Source: Anaerolineaceae bacterium UBA6133 | GTDB taxonomy: Bacteria; Chloroflexota; Anaerolineae; Anaerolineales; Anaerolineaceae | Reading direction: 5' to 3' | Length of the DNA stretch: 18,598 nucleotides | Assembly: GCA_002435825.1 (NCBI GenBank) | Contig: DIVL01000040.1 | Location: 1-18,598 of the forward strand | The notes under the pieces: generated by a model | Told to the model about the DNA's origin: nothing | What the model saw: the letters and a program-made list of their open reading frames with translations, nothing else | Databases searched by the model: none | Made by a program: the position numbers and the translations under genes | Shown: positions 1 to 7,202 of the stretch, piece by piece | Numbering within the stretch: position 1 is the first letter of the stretch | How the letters are laid out: the number at the start of each line of letters is the position of its first letter

Positions 1-46
1 ACGGACATTTGAAACAGATACGCATTGCCTGTAGTGGCAACATGAT

Positions 47-80
47 AATGTCCTAAAGTAGCCATTTAGAAATGTCCTAA
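47..80. repeat. Left-end repeats of a decayed insertion sequence
   Basis: The decamer AATGTCCTAA occurs at 47-56 and again at 71-80, 24 bp apart. The inner copy, extended to TAGAAATGTCCTAA at 67-80, is exactly reverse-complementary to 449-462. I read 67-80 as the left inverted repeat and the outer copy as a further terminal or regulatory repeat. A related GGACATT lies at 3-9 in the opposite orientation. The exact outer tip of the element cannot be fixed from this window. Confidence 0.55.
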
Positions 81-462
81 AAGGTATGAAAATAGACTAC
101 ATGTAATGGACAATCAGAATGACCCAAGAAGAACTCAAACGCAAGACCTATTTGGACAAAGCCATCGATCGGCGGATCACGCAAAAAGCAGCCGCAAAGA
201 GGCTTGGGATCAGTGAACGGCAGTTTAAAGCGCATCCTACGACGATAGCGACAGGAAGGAGTGGGACGGATCGTTTCAGCTTTGTTTCATGGCAATTTGC
301 TCAGCATGCATGAAATCGAGAAAAGACCAAGACAAGGCGCGGTTGTGTCCACCAAGTCGGTTAAGGGTAGCCCCCTTCCCCCGGCTTATAACCACCCTTG
401 GAGAACCTATGGAAAAGAGATAAATGGCAAACCTACTTCTGAGATCAATTAGGACATTTCTA
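67..462 (+). mobile_element. Internally deleted ISNCY/IS1202-like insertion sequence remnant
   Basis: A segment of about 400 bp is bounded by a perfect 14-bp inverted repeat, TAGAAATGTCCTAA at 67-80 and its reverse complement at 449-462. Between the repeats lie only the N-terminal and C-terminal fragments of a transposase (119-452), which is far shorter than the roughly 400 residues of an intact enzyme. The element therefore cannot encode its own transposase. It could only move if a full-length relative acts in trans, which makes it resemble a MITE. The family name rests on recalled similarity of the transposase ends and was not searched. Confidence 0.55.
119..452 (+). pseudogene. Transposase fragment, ISNCY/IS1202-like (frameshift, stop, internal deletion)
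   Basis: The reading frame opened by the ATG at 119 gives a helix-turn-helix N-terminus (TQKAAAKRLGISERQFK, about residues 21-37) like that of ISNCY-type transposases. At about 222-230 the homologous reading moves to the +1 frame, which gives KRILRR, an in-frame TAG at 246-248, then RQEGVGRIVS. This equals the family pattern FKRLLRRYRQEG..GLVS with the Tyr codon turned into a stop. The second frame runs to 452 and ends with PLPPAYNHPWR, which resembles the family's C-terminal Pro-rich HPWR tail. The catalytic DDE core is missing. The gene carries at least a frameshift, a nonsense mutation and a large internal deletion, so it is not functional. Family assignment is from memory of the motifs. 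Confidence 0.6.
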
Positions 463-529
463 TTTAGCCTTAACAGGGAGAAAGGCGTGGATAAGCGGTG
501 AATTGGAACAACCGTGCGAGTTCCTTAAC

Positions 530-566
530 AAAAAACCGGATTTCGGTCTTGTACCCCGGCTTTTTT
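530..566 (-). terminator. Candidate terminator of the 634-1629 gene
   Basis: On the minus strand the sequence reads AAAAAAGCCGG, a loop of about 16 nt, then CCGGTTTTTT. This is a short GC core flanked by A and T runs, with a single unpaired base. It starts about 70 nt beyond the stop codon at 634 and ends in a T run, as expected of a rho-independent terminator. The A/T symmetry means it could act from either side. The GC core is only 4 bp, so strength is uncertain. Confidence 0.45.
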
Positions 567-633
567 GCTACCCCCTTTTCAATCCACTGGCGCTCCCAGC
601 CAGACCGCGAAGATGATGCCTGGTAAAGGTTTT

Positions 634-1629
634 TCAGGGTCGCTTTTGTTGGAGCATAACGTCATAAAACAAGGCTGTTTGCTCTGGCAGTGCTTCCAAC
701 ACTTCAAAAACTTGCGTGGCTTCGCTGTAAGCGGGATAGCGTTTCCCGGATGTTCCAACAGCATCCTCTGCGTAAAGACGGCATTCACCAGTCTGATTGT
801 CGATTTGCAGCGTATGCACAAAACCAATTACCGGTTCTGGAAAATAGGATAAGTCCAAAGTCATTTCAGTACGATCTTCTATCTGTAAGGCGAAAAGGCT
901 TTCGTTCTCCACGTTTAGGTTCCTGTCGAATTCCACCTGATACAATCTGAAATGGTTTACCACCTTGATCATTATGTCATTCAGTCTTGCCACCGACCGG
1001 TCTGCTGATTGGCTGGAGCTGTCAGAAACTGATAAAACCTGCCCGATGGTAACATCCGGATTAAGCAAAACTTCCACAGAAATTATTCCATGATCAAAGT
1101 TTTCTGCCATAGCGTACAGGGGAGTCTTATCCATGTCGTATTGGATGATAAGGCGATTTCCGGTAACCATGCCATTTCCATCCAATTCGATCCAGGATTC
1201 GATGAAACCATTAGGTGGGTGGTACGTAAAGTAGGTTCTTACCTCATCTGTGATTTCCAGGTCAGGATCATCAGGGTTTACCACAGCATATTGGTGGTAT
1301 ACGTCATGAATCTCCACCAAAGTGTGCAGCCAACCGGCGGTCGTTTTATAGACCTTGTTCTTTTGACTGAGATCCCGCAGGAATTCCATTGCTGATTTTA
1401 GATTCAATTCTGCTGTCAGCTCGGTGGAGTCAGGGGTTTGGGTAGGGAATGAAGGTTGGGAAGTTTGTTGATGACTGGGAGTTTCCGTCATCGATCTGCC
1501 GGAAGAACTTGATTGAGTAGATGTTTTCGTAACATTTGGGGCTTGCGTTTCAACTGCCAATCCTGAACACGCGCTCAGAAACACGAGCAGGATCAATGAT
1601 AGGGTAAAGATGGATTTTCCTCGATGCAT
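634..1629 (-). CDS. Exported lipoprotein of unknown function, paralog of the upstream gene
   Basis: This encodes a 331-residue protein. The start at 1629 is chosen because AAGGAGG (1636-1642) lies 6 nt upstream and because it places a lipoprotein signal peptide at the N-terminus. A longer reading from 1689 would translate through the perfect hairpin at 1655-1683. The signal is Lys/Arg-containing, then hydrophobic, ending in the lipobox LSAC with Cys at residue 21. A Ser/Thr/Pro-rich linker follows (about residues 25-70). The rest is a soluble domain with no motif I can name. It shares landmarks in the same order with the 1725-3068 product: GWLHT against GWVHT, ESWIELDGNG against DSWTGVLDDGG, and FPEPVIGF against YPQPVVGF. 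The pair are therefore probably distant paralogs and may be cotranscribed. It is probably anchored on the outer face of the membrane. Function is unknown. Confidence 0.75.
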   Translation of the reverse strand: MHRGKSIFTLSLILLVFLSACSGLAVETQAPNVTKTSTQSSSSGRSMTETPSHQQTSQPSFPTQTPDSTELTAELNLKSAMEFLRDLSQKNKVYKTTAGWLHTLVEIHDVYHQYAVVNPDDPDLEITDEVRTYFTYHPPNGFIESWIELDGNGMVTGNRLIIQYDMDKTPLYAMAENFDHGIISVEVLLNPDVTIGQVLSVSDSSSQSADRSVARLNDIMIKVVNHFRLYQVEFDRNLNVENESLFALQIEDRTEMTLDLSYFPEPVIGFVHTLQIDNQTGECRLYAEDAVGTSGKRYPAYSEATQVFEVLEALPEQTALFYDVMLQQKRP

Positions 1630-1654
1630 GTGTTTCCTCCTTAGGTTTTCATCA

Positions 1655-1683
1655 ATGAGAAGGAGGGTTTCCCTCCTTCTCAT
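1655..1683 (-). promoter_or_regulatory. Perfect 13-bp hairpin between two exported-protein genes
   Basis: ATGAGAAGGAGGG at 1655-1667 is fully complementary to CCCTCCTTCTCAT at 1671-1683, with a 3-nt loop. On the minus-strand transcript it lies 41 nt after the stop of the 1725-3068 gene and 12 nt before the Shine-Dalgarno sequence of the 634-1629 gene. No T run follows, so it is not a standard intrinsic terminator. Its 3' arm contains CCTCCTT, complementary to the downstream AAGGAGG at 1636-1642, so an alternative pairing that hides the ribosome site is possible. A processing or mRNA-stabilising hairpin is an equally good reading. Confidence 0.6.
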
Positions 1684-1724
1684 CTTCAACTTAGTGTGGT
1701 AAATTTCTTTCCATTTTGTACAGG

Positions 1725-3068
1725 TTACTGATAACTAAAGTAATCTGTATAGGGTAACCAATTCGCTGAACCCGTATGATTAAATTCATGCGTGGTTTGG
1801 GTTACTTGAATACTTGTTTGACCAGTAGGGCACGGTCTCCAACTGTTAGGTGTCCATTTTTCATAATAGCTGGATGTGCTTGACCATCCGTCGGTCGTTC
1901 TCGTGTATTGAGTGATGTCATTACCATATTGATCACGACATTTTTGAGTACAACCCATCCATCTACCGCCAATTACATTGATCACTTGAGGGGGATCATA
2001 TATCTTGCTTATTCCGACACAAAACATCTGAAAATCGTCAGGAACGTTATTACTTGAACTCGCATATGCCGTGGATTGTCCCACATAATGGTAGTAGGTT
2101 TGGGAGCTCACCATCGGTACCATTGTGTTTTTGTCTAAAATGATCTTTTTCAACTCTTCCGCGGCATCAATATCCGCCTGGAAGCTTTTCATGGTCTCTT
2201 GCGGCATGCTGACTCCTGCCTCAGATAGTTTCAATTCTCTGGAAAAATAGAGGATTTCTGAATCATCTTCGTAGACGAGGAAAGCTTTCCGAAGAATAAA
2301 ATCTCCTGTTTTAAGGGAAATTGTGTCCTCATAGTTGAAACCGACCACAGGTTGGGGATACTCATCAAATTTAATCGCCTGGGCGTAACGGGTCTGCCTT
2401 GAAATCCGCAAAACAGCCTGGTCCCCCTCCGTCTCTGTCCAGCTGGCAAGTTCATGCAAGTTTTTTTCCGATGCAATCAATTTCTTGATGTAGTCCGTCA
2501 TCTGGCTTGTGATCACAGTTGGCAAGCTGGCTTGCCAGGCTTGTGCACCTTCGTCTTCAGGTGTCCCAAAGGCGTCCTGAAGACCGCGTTGGAGCAGGGT
2601 CAGGTTTCCACCACGACCAAAACCATCTCCGGCTACAACTTGCAAACGACGACCATCCCTTGTACTGGTTATGGTATAGGAACCAAGACCGAGCGTTCCC
2701 CCATCGTCCAAAACACCCGTCCAGGAATCTATAATTTCCCAGTGATCAAACATGCCTGCAGTGGCTTTGCCGTCATGCTCGCCGATAAAGGCACTATAGT
2801 CTTCCGTGATTGTGTGAACCCAACCGGGCTGACGATGGAAGCTGAGGTTTATAGCTTCCAGTTCCTGAAGGACTGGCAGCAGATCTTTTAGAGTTGTTAT
2901 CATTTGATCGGTTGGAACGCCAACCTCATCAACGGGTTGGGTGATGTTACCCTTGGGGCTAACGGTTGAATGAGCAAAAGTGGGAGAAATGTTCGTCAAA
3001 CTGATCACGGCAAACAACAAAGAAATCACGAACAAACAGGCTGCGTTTTTAAATTGGCTTTTAAACAT
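1725..3068 (-). CDS. Exported protein of unknown function with a Cys-containing C-terminal module
   Basis: This encodes 447 residues. The start at 3068 is supported by GGAGG 4 nt upstream. An N-terminal signal peptide (Lys-containing, hydrophobic to about residue 30, SPTFA followed by HS) has no lipobox Cys, so the product is probably secreted or released after cleavage. Residues of about 55-320 align by landmarks with the neighbouring lipoprotein (GWVHT, DSWTGVLDDGGTL, YPQPVVGF). After about residue 335 there is an extra module of about 110 residues, rich in Tyr/Ser/Thr/Trp, with four Cys near positions 350, 373, 377 and 413, which could form two disulfides. I recognise no enzyme motif. The gene lies between the rhomboid gene and its probable paralog, and the 128-nt gap upstream suggests its own promoter. 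Function is unknown. Confidence 0.75.
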   Translation of the reverse strand: MFKSQFKNAACLFVISLLFAVISLTNISPTFAHSTVSPKGNITQPVDEVGVPTDQMITTLKDLLPVLQELEAINLSFHRQPGWVHTITEDYSAFIGEHDGKATAGMFDHWEIIDSWTGVLDDGGTLGLGSYTITSTRDGRRLQVVAGDGFGRGGNLTLLQRGLQDAFGTPEDEGAQAWQASLPTVITSQMTDYIKKLIASEKNLHELASWTETEGDQAVLRISRQTRYAQAIKFDEYPQPVVGFNYEDTISLKTGDFILRKAFLVYEDDSEILYFSRELKLSEAGVSMPQETMKSFQADIDAAEELKKIILDKNTMVPMVSSQTYYHYVGQSTAYASSSNNVPDDFQMFCVGISKIYDPPQVINVIGGRWMGCTQKCRDQYGNDITQYTRTTDGWSSTSSYYEKWTPNSWRPCPTGQTSIQVTQTTHEFNHTGSANWLPYTDYFSYQ

Positions 3069-3196
3069 CTAACCTCCGTTTCAAAAACCTTTATGGGGCG
3101 GGAGTCACCACACTTTGATCACTATACTACAGAATCGAATTTACATTTTTTTGGATACCCCACGGTTAATATTACCAACCTGTTACTTTGTATTTC

Positions 3197-3880
3197 TCAA
3201 TTCCAGCTGGGCGGAGCAGGCATGGGCTCGCGTCCACTATTCCTGAATAAGAGACCTACCAGGAGACCAAAAACGAAACCACCGATATGTGCCCAATAAG
3301 CGGTGCCGCCTTGGTCACCCAATCCGAGCGAGCCAACACCACTAAAAAGTTGGAGAATAAACCACAAGCCCAGTACGACAACTGCGGGAACGAGCGTGAG
3401 TCGGGCGAAGAAACCTATCGGAATAAACGTGTAGACGCGGCTCTGCGGGTAGAACACGAGGTAAGCTCCCAACACGGCGGCGATGGCACCGCTGGCACCC
3501 ACAGTAGGAATGGTTGACGTCGGATTGGTGAGGTAGTGAGCAAAAGCCGCGAAAACACCACCTGCCAGGTAAAAGATCAAATAGTTGATGTGACCCAGCC
3601 TGTCTTCGATGTTATCGCCAAAGATCCAAAGATAGAGCATGTTGCCCAGCAGGTGCACCCAACCTGCGTGCATGAACATACTGGTCAGAATATTGCGCAC
3701 ATCACCCAGATCGAGCCCCTGCCTGATCTCGTTTGGAAAAAAAGCAAATTGTGAATAAACACCTTCAGGGTTCGTGTTAAGGACGTAAGTCAGCAAGAAA
3801 ACCACCACGTTGACCAAAATCAGGACGTAATTAACAATTGGGGTCCGGTGGGTTTTTATTTCATCACGAATTGGGATCAT
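3197..3880 (-). CDS. Rhomboid family intramembrane serine protease
   Basis: A polytopic serine protease that cleaves transmembrane segments of other membrane proteins. From the chosen start the protein has 227 residues. Visible rhomboid signatures are the HAGWVHLLGN block (His71, His76, Asn80), the catalytic Ser130 in GASG, and the catalytic His198 in WAHIGG. About six hydrophobic segments agree with the basic bacterial rhomboid fold. A longer reading starts at 3901, but the ATG at 3880 (MIPIRDE) is preferred because GGAG lies 7 nt upstream and MIPIRD is a common beginning in this family. It is the last gene of the minus-strand run, 32 nt after the acyltransferase. Substrates are unknown. Placement with a second intramembrane protease suggests membrane-protein quality control. 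Confidence 0.9.
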   Translation of the reverse strand: MIPIRDEIKTHRTPIVNYVLILVNVVVFLLTYVLNTNPEGVYSQFAFFPNEIRQGLDLGDVRNILTSMFMHAGWVHLLGNMLYLWIFGDNIEDRLGHINYLIFYLAGGVFAAFAHYLTNPTSTIPTVGASGAIAAVLGAYLVFYPQSRVYTFIPIGFFARLTLVPAVVVLGLWFILQLFSGVGSLGLGDQGGTAYWAHIGGFVFGLLVGLLFRNSGREPMPAPPSWN

Positions 3881-3912
3881 GGTAATTCTCCATCTGGGCA
3901 TATCTCAGATAA

Positions 3913-4587
3913 CTAAGGCTTGTCTTGCTCAGCTTTCAATTCTATCAGACGTGGATGATCTGCATAAAAACCGCGGCGGTCTTCTGGCAGCAGTAAAGCA
4001 ATGCGGCACATGATTTCATCGGTTGCCTCCTGCAGGCGGGTTTTGTCTGTTCCCTCATCACTTGCTTGAGGTAGCATGAAGGGTTTTCCAAAACGCACTT
4101 CGACCTGTGCTTTCTTCAGACGTAAAATGCTCTGAATTACCTCGGTCGTACCAAGTAACGCGGCCGGGATCACCTGGACCTGATTGCGAATCGCCAGCAA
4201 AGACGCCCCCGGTTTGCCCTTTAGAAGTTGGCGAGTTTTAGAGCGGGTTCCCTCCGGGGCGATTCCTACAATCCAACCCATTTTTAACCTGTTTGTAGCT
4301 TCACGAAACGCCTCAAGGTCGTATTCATCTCGTGAGATCCAAATCACGCCAAGTTGATTCAAAAACCACCCAAAAAAAGGTGCTTTTTCGTATTCCTTGG
4401 CTACAATGCCAATAACGTCCTGCCGGTGAGTTGAAAGCATCAGGAAGGGTAAATCGAGACGACTGATGTGACTGGTGGCAAGCACATATGGCGTTCCATC
4501 CTGCACGTTTTCTGCACCCACGATCTTAAGGTTAACCAGGCGATCTGCCAGGTAATGTAAGATTTTCATTATACGCTGTTGTTCCAT
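3913..4587 (-). CDS. PlsC-like 1-acyl-sn-glycerol-3-phosphate acyltransferase
   Basis: This belongs to the lysophosphatidic-acid acyltransferase (PlsC/LPLAT) family, which transfers an acyl chain to the sn-2 position of lysophosphatidate to make phosphatidate for membrane lipids. It has 224 residues. The catalytic HX4D box is His40-Ile-Ser-Arg-Leu-Asp45, preceded by Ser where Asn is more usual. The substrate-binding box is PEGTRS (Glu112 to Arg115), and VIPAALLGT near residue 140 fits the fourth motif. The start at 4587 has GGGAGG 7 nt upstream. The gene begins 3 nt after the PrsW-type gene, so translation is probably coupled. Exact acceptor specificity cannot be told from sequence. Several such paralogs usually exist in a genome, so I give no gene symbol. 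Confidence 0.88.
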   Translation of the reverse strand: MEQQRIMKILHYLADRLVNLKIVGAENVQDGTPYVLATSHISRLDLPFLMLSTHRQDVIGIVAKEYEKAPFFGWFLNQLGVIWISRDEYDLEAFREATNRLKMGWIVGIAPEGTRSKTRQLLKGKPGASLLAIRNQVQVIPAALLGTTEVIQSILRLKKAQVEVRFGKPFMLPQASDEGTDKTRLQEATDEIMCRIALLLPEDRRGFYADHPRLIELKAEQDKP

Positions 4588-4590
4588 AAC

Positions 4591-5838
4591 CTAACCTCCC
4601 ATTTGAGTGGGATAAACAGGCATATCCATCGTTATACGCGCCTTTTTTATCAAGCGCAAGAAGGCCAACAACATACCCACAAACAGCACTACGAGACCAA
4701 TATACGGCCAGATGGCTTGCACCTGGGTCTCGTTTATGAGCGAACTGACACCCCCAAAGATTGCCAGGGCATTCCAGATACCATGCAGCAGCCAGGCAGC
4801 CAGGTACGCAAGCAAAAGCGGACCAAACTTATGGTCCTGCCAGAACTTGCCGACTGCCAGACCGATGATTCCGCCAGTGAGTATATGCAGAAAGCTGCCG
4901 CCAAACCTGCCCAGGATCAAACCAGCCCATTCGGCAAATTCAATGGAGCTTGACTGGAGAGAACTGACGCTTAATAGTCCCTCAAACAATGCAAAGCCCC
5001 CACCACACAGTAAACCAACCCAAAAGCTCTCAGCAGGGTCGGGGTTGCGGACCTTGAGCAGCCACACGCCCAAAGTCTTGAACAGCTCTTCAACAAGCGG
5101 CATGATCCCGGCGACTATCAGAAGCAACCAACCCATCAAACTTGACAGGTTGATCATGGTCTCAAGCTCGGAAAACAACCTGGCGGGATCATTTTGGAGC
5201 AATTCAGGGTCGTTCAGGATAGTATTGATAAGTTCCATGAACTCCGGTTTACTATAAAGCCCGGACATTAACACGACCATCAGGATGATAAGTACCAGCA
5301 TCTCCACCAATAAAATGAAGGGGGTAGAAATCCCAATTGAGAAGGTCAGGATGCCAGAATTGCGTTTTGCGTTCAGCTCTTTTTGGTCGCGGGAACTAAC
5401 CCGCAGGAGCCAAAAAACGGGTATCGCAATCCCAGGGACTGCCAGGATTGCCAAAGCAATGGTTTTTATTTCCGGGGACGCAAACCCCGCAAGTGCCGCC
5501 AGTCCAAGCACCAGGAGAAATCCCGCGATGGACCAGATGATCGCTTTTTCTTCAGCCGGCTTCAGGATTTTTGCCTGTCCGGTGATCTTTTGGATAGTGG
5601 TCACGATTGAAACAAAGGCAATGACCAAAAAAACTAATCCCGTCAACGCCAAGCCGATAAGCGTACCAGGTTCAAAAGCTACCGTGGTTCCATAATCTGT
5701 GGTGACGTGCCCGAAGGCTGCCAGGCTTGTAAGCCCTATCCAAATGATGCTCAGGAAAAAGACAAGGATTGATACCGCCAGCTGGGCGATATCAATCCTG
5801 TCGTAGTATTTTTCTTTAGCTTGGTGTCCCAGACTCAT
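4591..5838 (-). CDS. PrsW family intramembrane protease with a long membrane-embedded N-terminal half
   Basis: This encodes 415 residues. The C-terminal half has the PrsW pattern: Glu250-Glu251 in VEELFK, the GFALFEG block (Glu286), His318 in FLHILTGG, and His352 with Asn356 in LLHGIWNAL. PrsW proteins make intramembrane cuts, for example in the anti-sigma factor RsiW of Bacillus subtilis, and are related to the CAAX-protease superfamily. The family core is about 220 residues. Here roughly 230 extra N-terminal residues carry about five further hydrophobic segments (near 21-41, 58-82, 100-120, 125-146 and 165-193) and a loop of about 40 residues at 194-232. The start codon overlaps the stop of the upstream foldase gene (ATGA), and the stop is 3 nt before the acyltransferase, so all three are probably translationally coupled. 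Substrate is unknown. Confidence 0.82.
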   Translation of the reverse strand: MSLGHQAKEKYYDRIDIAQLAVSILVFFLSIIWIGLTSLAAFGHVTTDYGTTVAFEPGTLIGLALTGLVFLVIAFVSIVTTIQKITGQAKILKPAEEKAIIWSIAGFLLVLGLAALAGFASPEIKTIALAILAVPGIAIPVFWLLRVSSRDQKELNAKRNSGILTFSIGISTPFILLVEMLVLIILMVVLMSGLYSKPEFMELINTILNDPELLQNDPARLFSELETMINLSSLMGWLLLIVAGIMPLVEELFKTLGVWLLKVRNPDPAESFWVGLLCGGGFALFEGLLSVSSLQSSSIEFAEWAGLILGRFGGSFLHILTGGIIGLAVGKFWQDHKFGPLLLAYLAAWLLHGIWNALAIFGGVSSLINETQVQAIWPYIGLVVLFVGMLLAFLRLIKKARITMDMPVYPTQMGG

Positions 5839-7160
5839 TCTTCAATGATGGTAATGCTGATGATCTCATCTCCCACTGGCGCATCGGGGTTCTGATCCGC
5901 ATCCCGTTCAGTGATCTGCTCAAAGACATCCACACCATCCACCAGCTTGCCAAAGATCGTGTAGAGACCATTCAGCGAGGGGTAGGGCACATAAGTGATG
6001 AAGAACTGGCTGCCGCTGGTGCCAGATCCCTGACCGCGGGCAACACCAAGCACGTAGGCTTCGTCGAAGGTCAGTTCATCCACAATCTCTTCGCGATACT
6101 GATAGCCAGCACCAGACCAGCCGGTGCCGGTAGGATCACCGGTTTGTGCCATGAAGTTGTGGTAAACACGATGGAAAGTGACACCGTCATAGAAGCCTTC
6201 ACGCGCCAGATAAACAAAGGAGTTCACTGCCAGCGGAGCGGCTTTCGGGTAGAGATCGATGGTCATGTCGCCATTCTTGGTCGTGACTGTGGCGGTGTAG
6301 GTCTTCTCCACGTCAATCACCCATGGCGGGCATTCCTTCATCAGGCTGTCTTCAATTTTGACCACTTCGATGATGGGCTTGATGCCAGAGGCATACCAAT
6401 TGCTGATCGGGCGGCCATTTACCAGCACGGTCGGGGTAGAACCCAGTCCGATGCTGTTCGCATAGTCGATTTCAGCCTGAATCTTCTTCTGAATGTCCTC
6501 ACTCGAAGTGTCCTGTGAGAATTGTGCTTCATCCAGACCAAGCACGGTTGCTTCAGTGGACAGCCACGCCAGGAATTCTTCACTGGTCAGACCGCTCCAG
6601 TCAGCTTGCTTGGTAAATAGCGCTTCGTACATTTCCCAGAATTTTCCCTGGGCTCCTGCAGCTTCAGCAGCCTGAGCGGCTACCTGCGCGTTGGGATGGA
6701 TGCCCACGAGGGGAAGAGAACGGTAGACCAGTCGCACATCATCAGGATACATTTCGAGCAATTTCTCAAACTCCACTTGAGCCATGGCGCAATAAGGGCA
6801 CTGGAAGTCGGTGTACTCCATCACTGTAATGATGGCGTCTTCAGGACCCTTGGTCCAGTCTGCTTCCGAAACCGGCGGAAAAACTGCCAATTGGGCTTCC
6901 TCCTCTGGTGTTAATTCGCTGAAGAGCGGCTCTACAATGGTGCAAACCATGTTGCCATCATCGCCAGTCAGGCGGGTATCAACAGTCGGTTGCGGTCCTA
7001 GGTCTTCCGTTGGCTCAACAACCACCTCAGTGGCAGCTTCAGTCTCCTCCACAATGGCAGTGGGCTCAACCACAGGAGGTGTAATGGTAGCAACTTTGCA
7101 AGCACTCAGTGCTAATGCGGCCACCAGTAAAAACAAAACAACTTTTGAAAGCTTTTTCAT
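5835..7160 (-). CDS. Lipoprotein fusing a DsbA-like thioredoxin domain to a cyclophilin peptidyl-prolyl isomerase
   Basis: This encodes 441 residues. A lipoprotein signal peptide ends in LSAC with Cys21, and a Glu/Thr/Pro/Val-rich linker (about 25-70) follows. Residues of about 100-270 are a DsbA/thioredoxin_4-like domain with the redox motif CPYC (121-124) and a cis-Pro in STPTVLVNG (Pro243). Residues of about 287-440 are a cyclophilin-type isomerase with FHRV (catalytic Arg331), FMAQTGDPTGTG, GSGTSGSQFF and LNGLYTIFG. The product should sit outside the cytoplasmic membrane and combine disulfide chemistry with proline isomerisation of exported proteins. An AAAGGA site 7 nt upstream supports the start. 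It lies 42 nt after tmk and overlaps the PrsW-type gene by 4 nt. No DsbB or VKOR partner is present in the window, so the source of oxidising power is unknown. Confidence 0.88.
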   Translation of the reverse strand: MKKLSKVVLFLLVAALALSACKVATITPPVVEPTAIVEETEAATEVVVEPTEDLGPQPTVDTRLTGDDGNMVCTIVEPLFSELTPEEEAQLAVFPPVSEADWTKGPEDAIITVMEYTDFQCPYCAMAQVEFEKLLEMYPDDVRLVYRSLPLVGIHPNAQVAAQAAEAAGAQGKFWEMYEALFTKQADWSGLTSEEFLAWLSTEATVLGLDEAQFSQDTSSEDIQKKIQAEIDYANSIGLGSTPTVLVNGRPISNWYASGIKPIIEVVKIEDSLMKECPPWVIDVEKTYTATVTTKNGDMTIDLYPKAAPLAVNSFVYLAREGFYDGVTFHRVYHNFMAQTGDPTGTGWSGAGYQYREEIVDELTFDEAYVLGVARGQGSGTSGSQFFITYVPYPSLNGLYTIFGKLVDGVDVFEQITERDADQNPDAPVGDEIISITIIEE

Positions 7161-7202
7161 GCTGATATCCTTTCATCCAAACCCACGTTGCAGGCTGGCT
7201 GT

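Noticed and set aside
1..120. Repeated AATGTCCTAA motifs as an operator of a host gene
   Set aside because: The inner copy is part of an inverted repeat that matches the other end of the element, so transposon ends explain it better.
1629..1689. Longer start (1689) for the 634-1629 lipoprotein
   Set aside because: It would add 20 charged residues ahead of a proper lipoprotein signal and translate through the perfect hairpin. AAGGAGG is placed correctly for the 1629 start.
4712..5257. Plus-strand open frame of 181 codons opposite the PrsW-type gene
   Set aside because: It is rich in Ser, Pro and Asn, as expected when hydrophobic membrane codons are read in antisense, and there is no recognisable domain.
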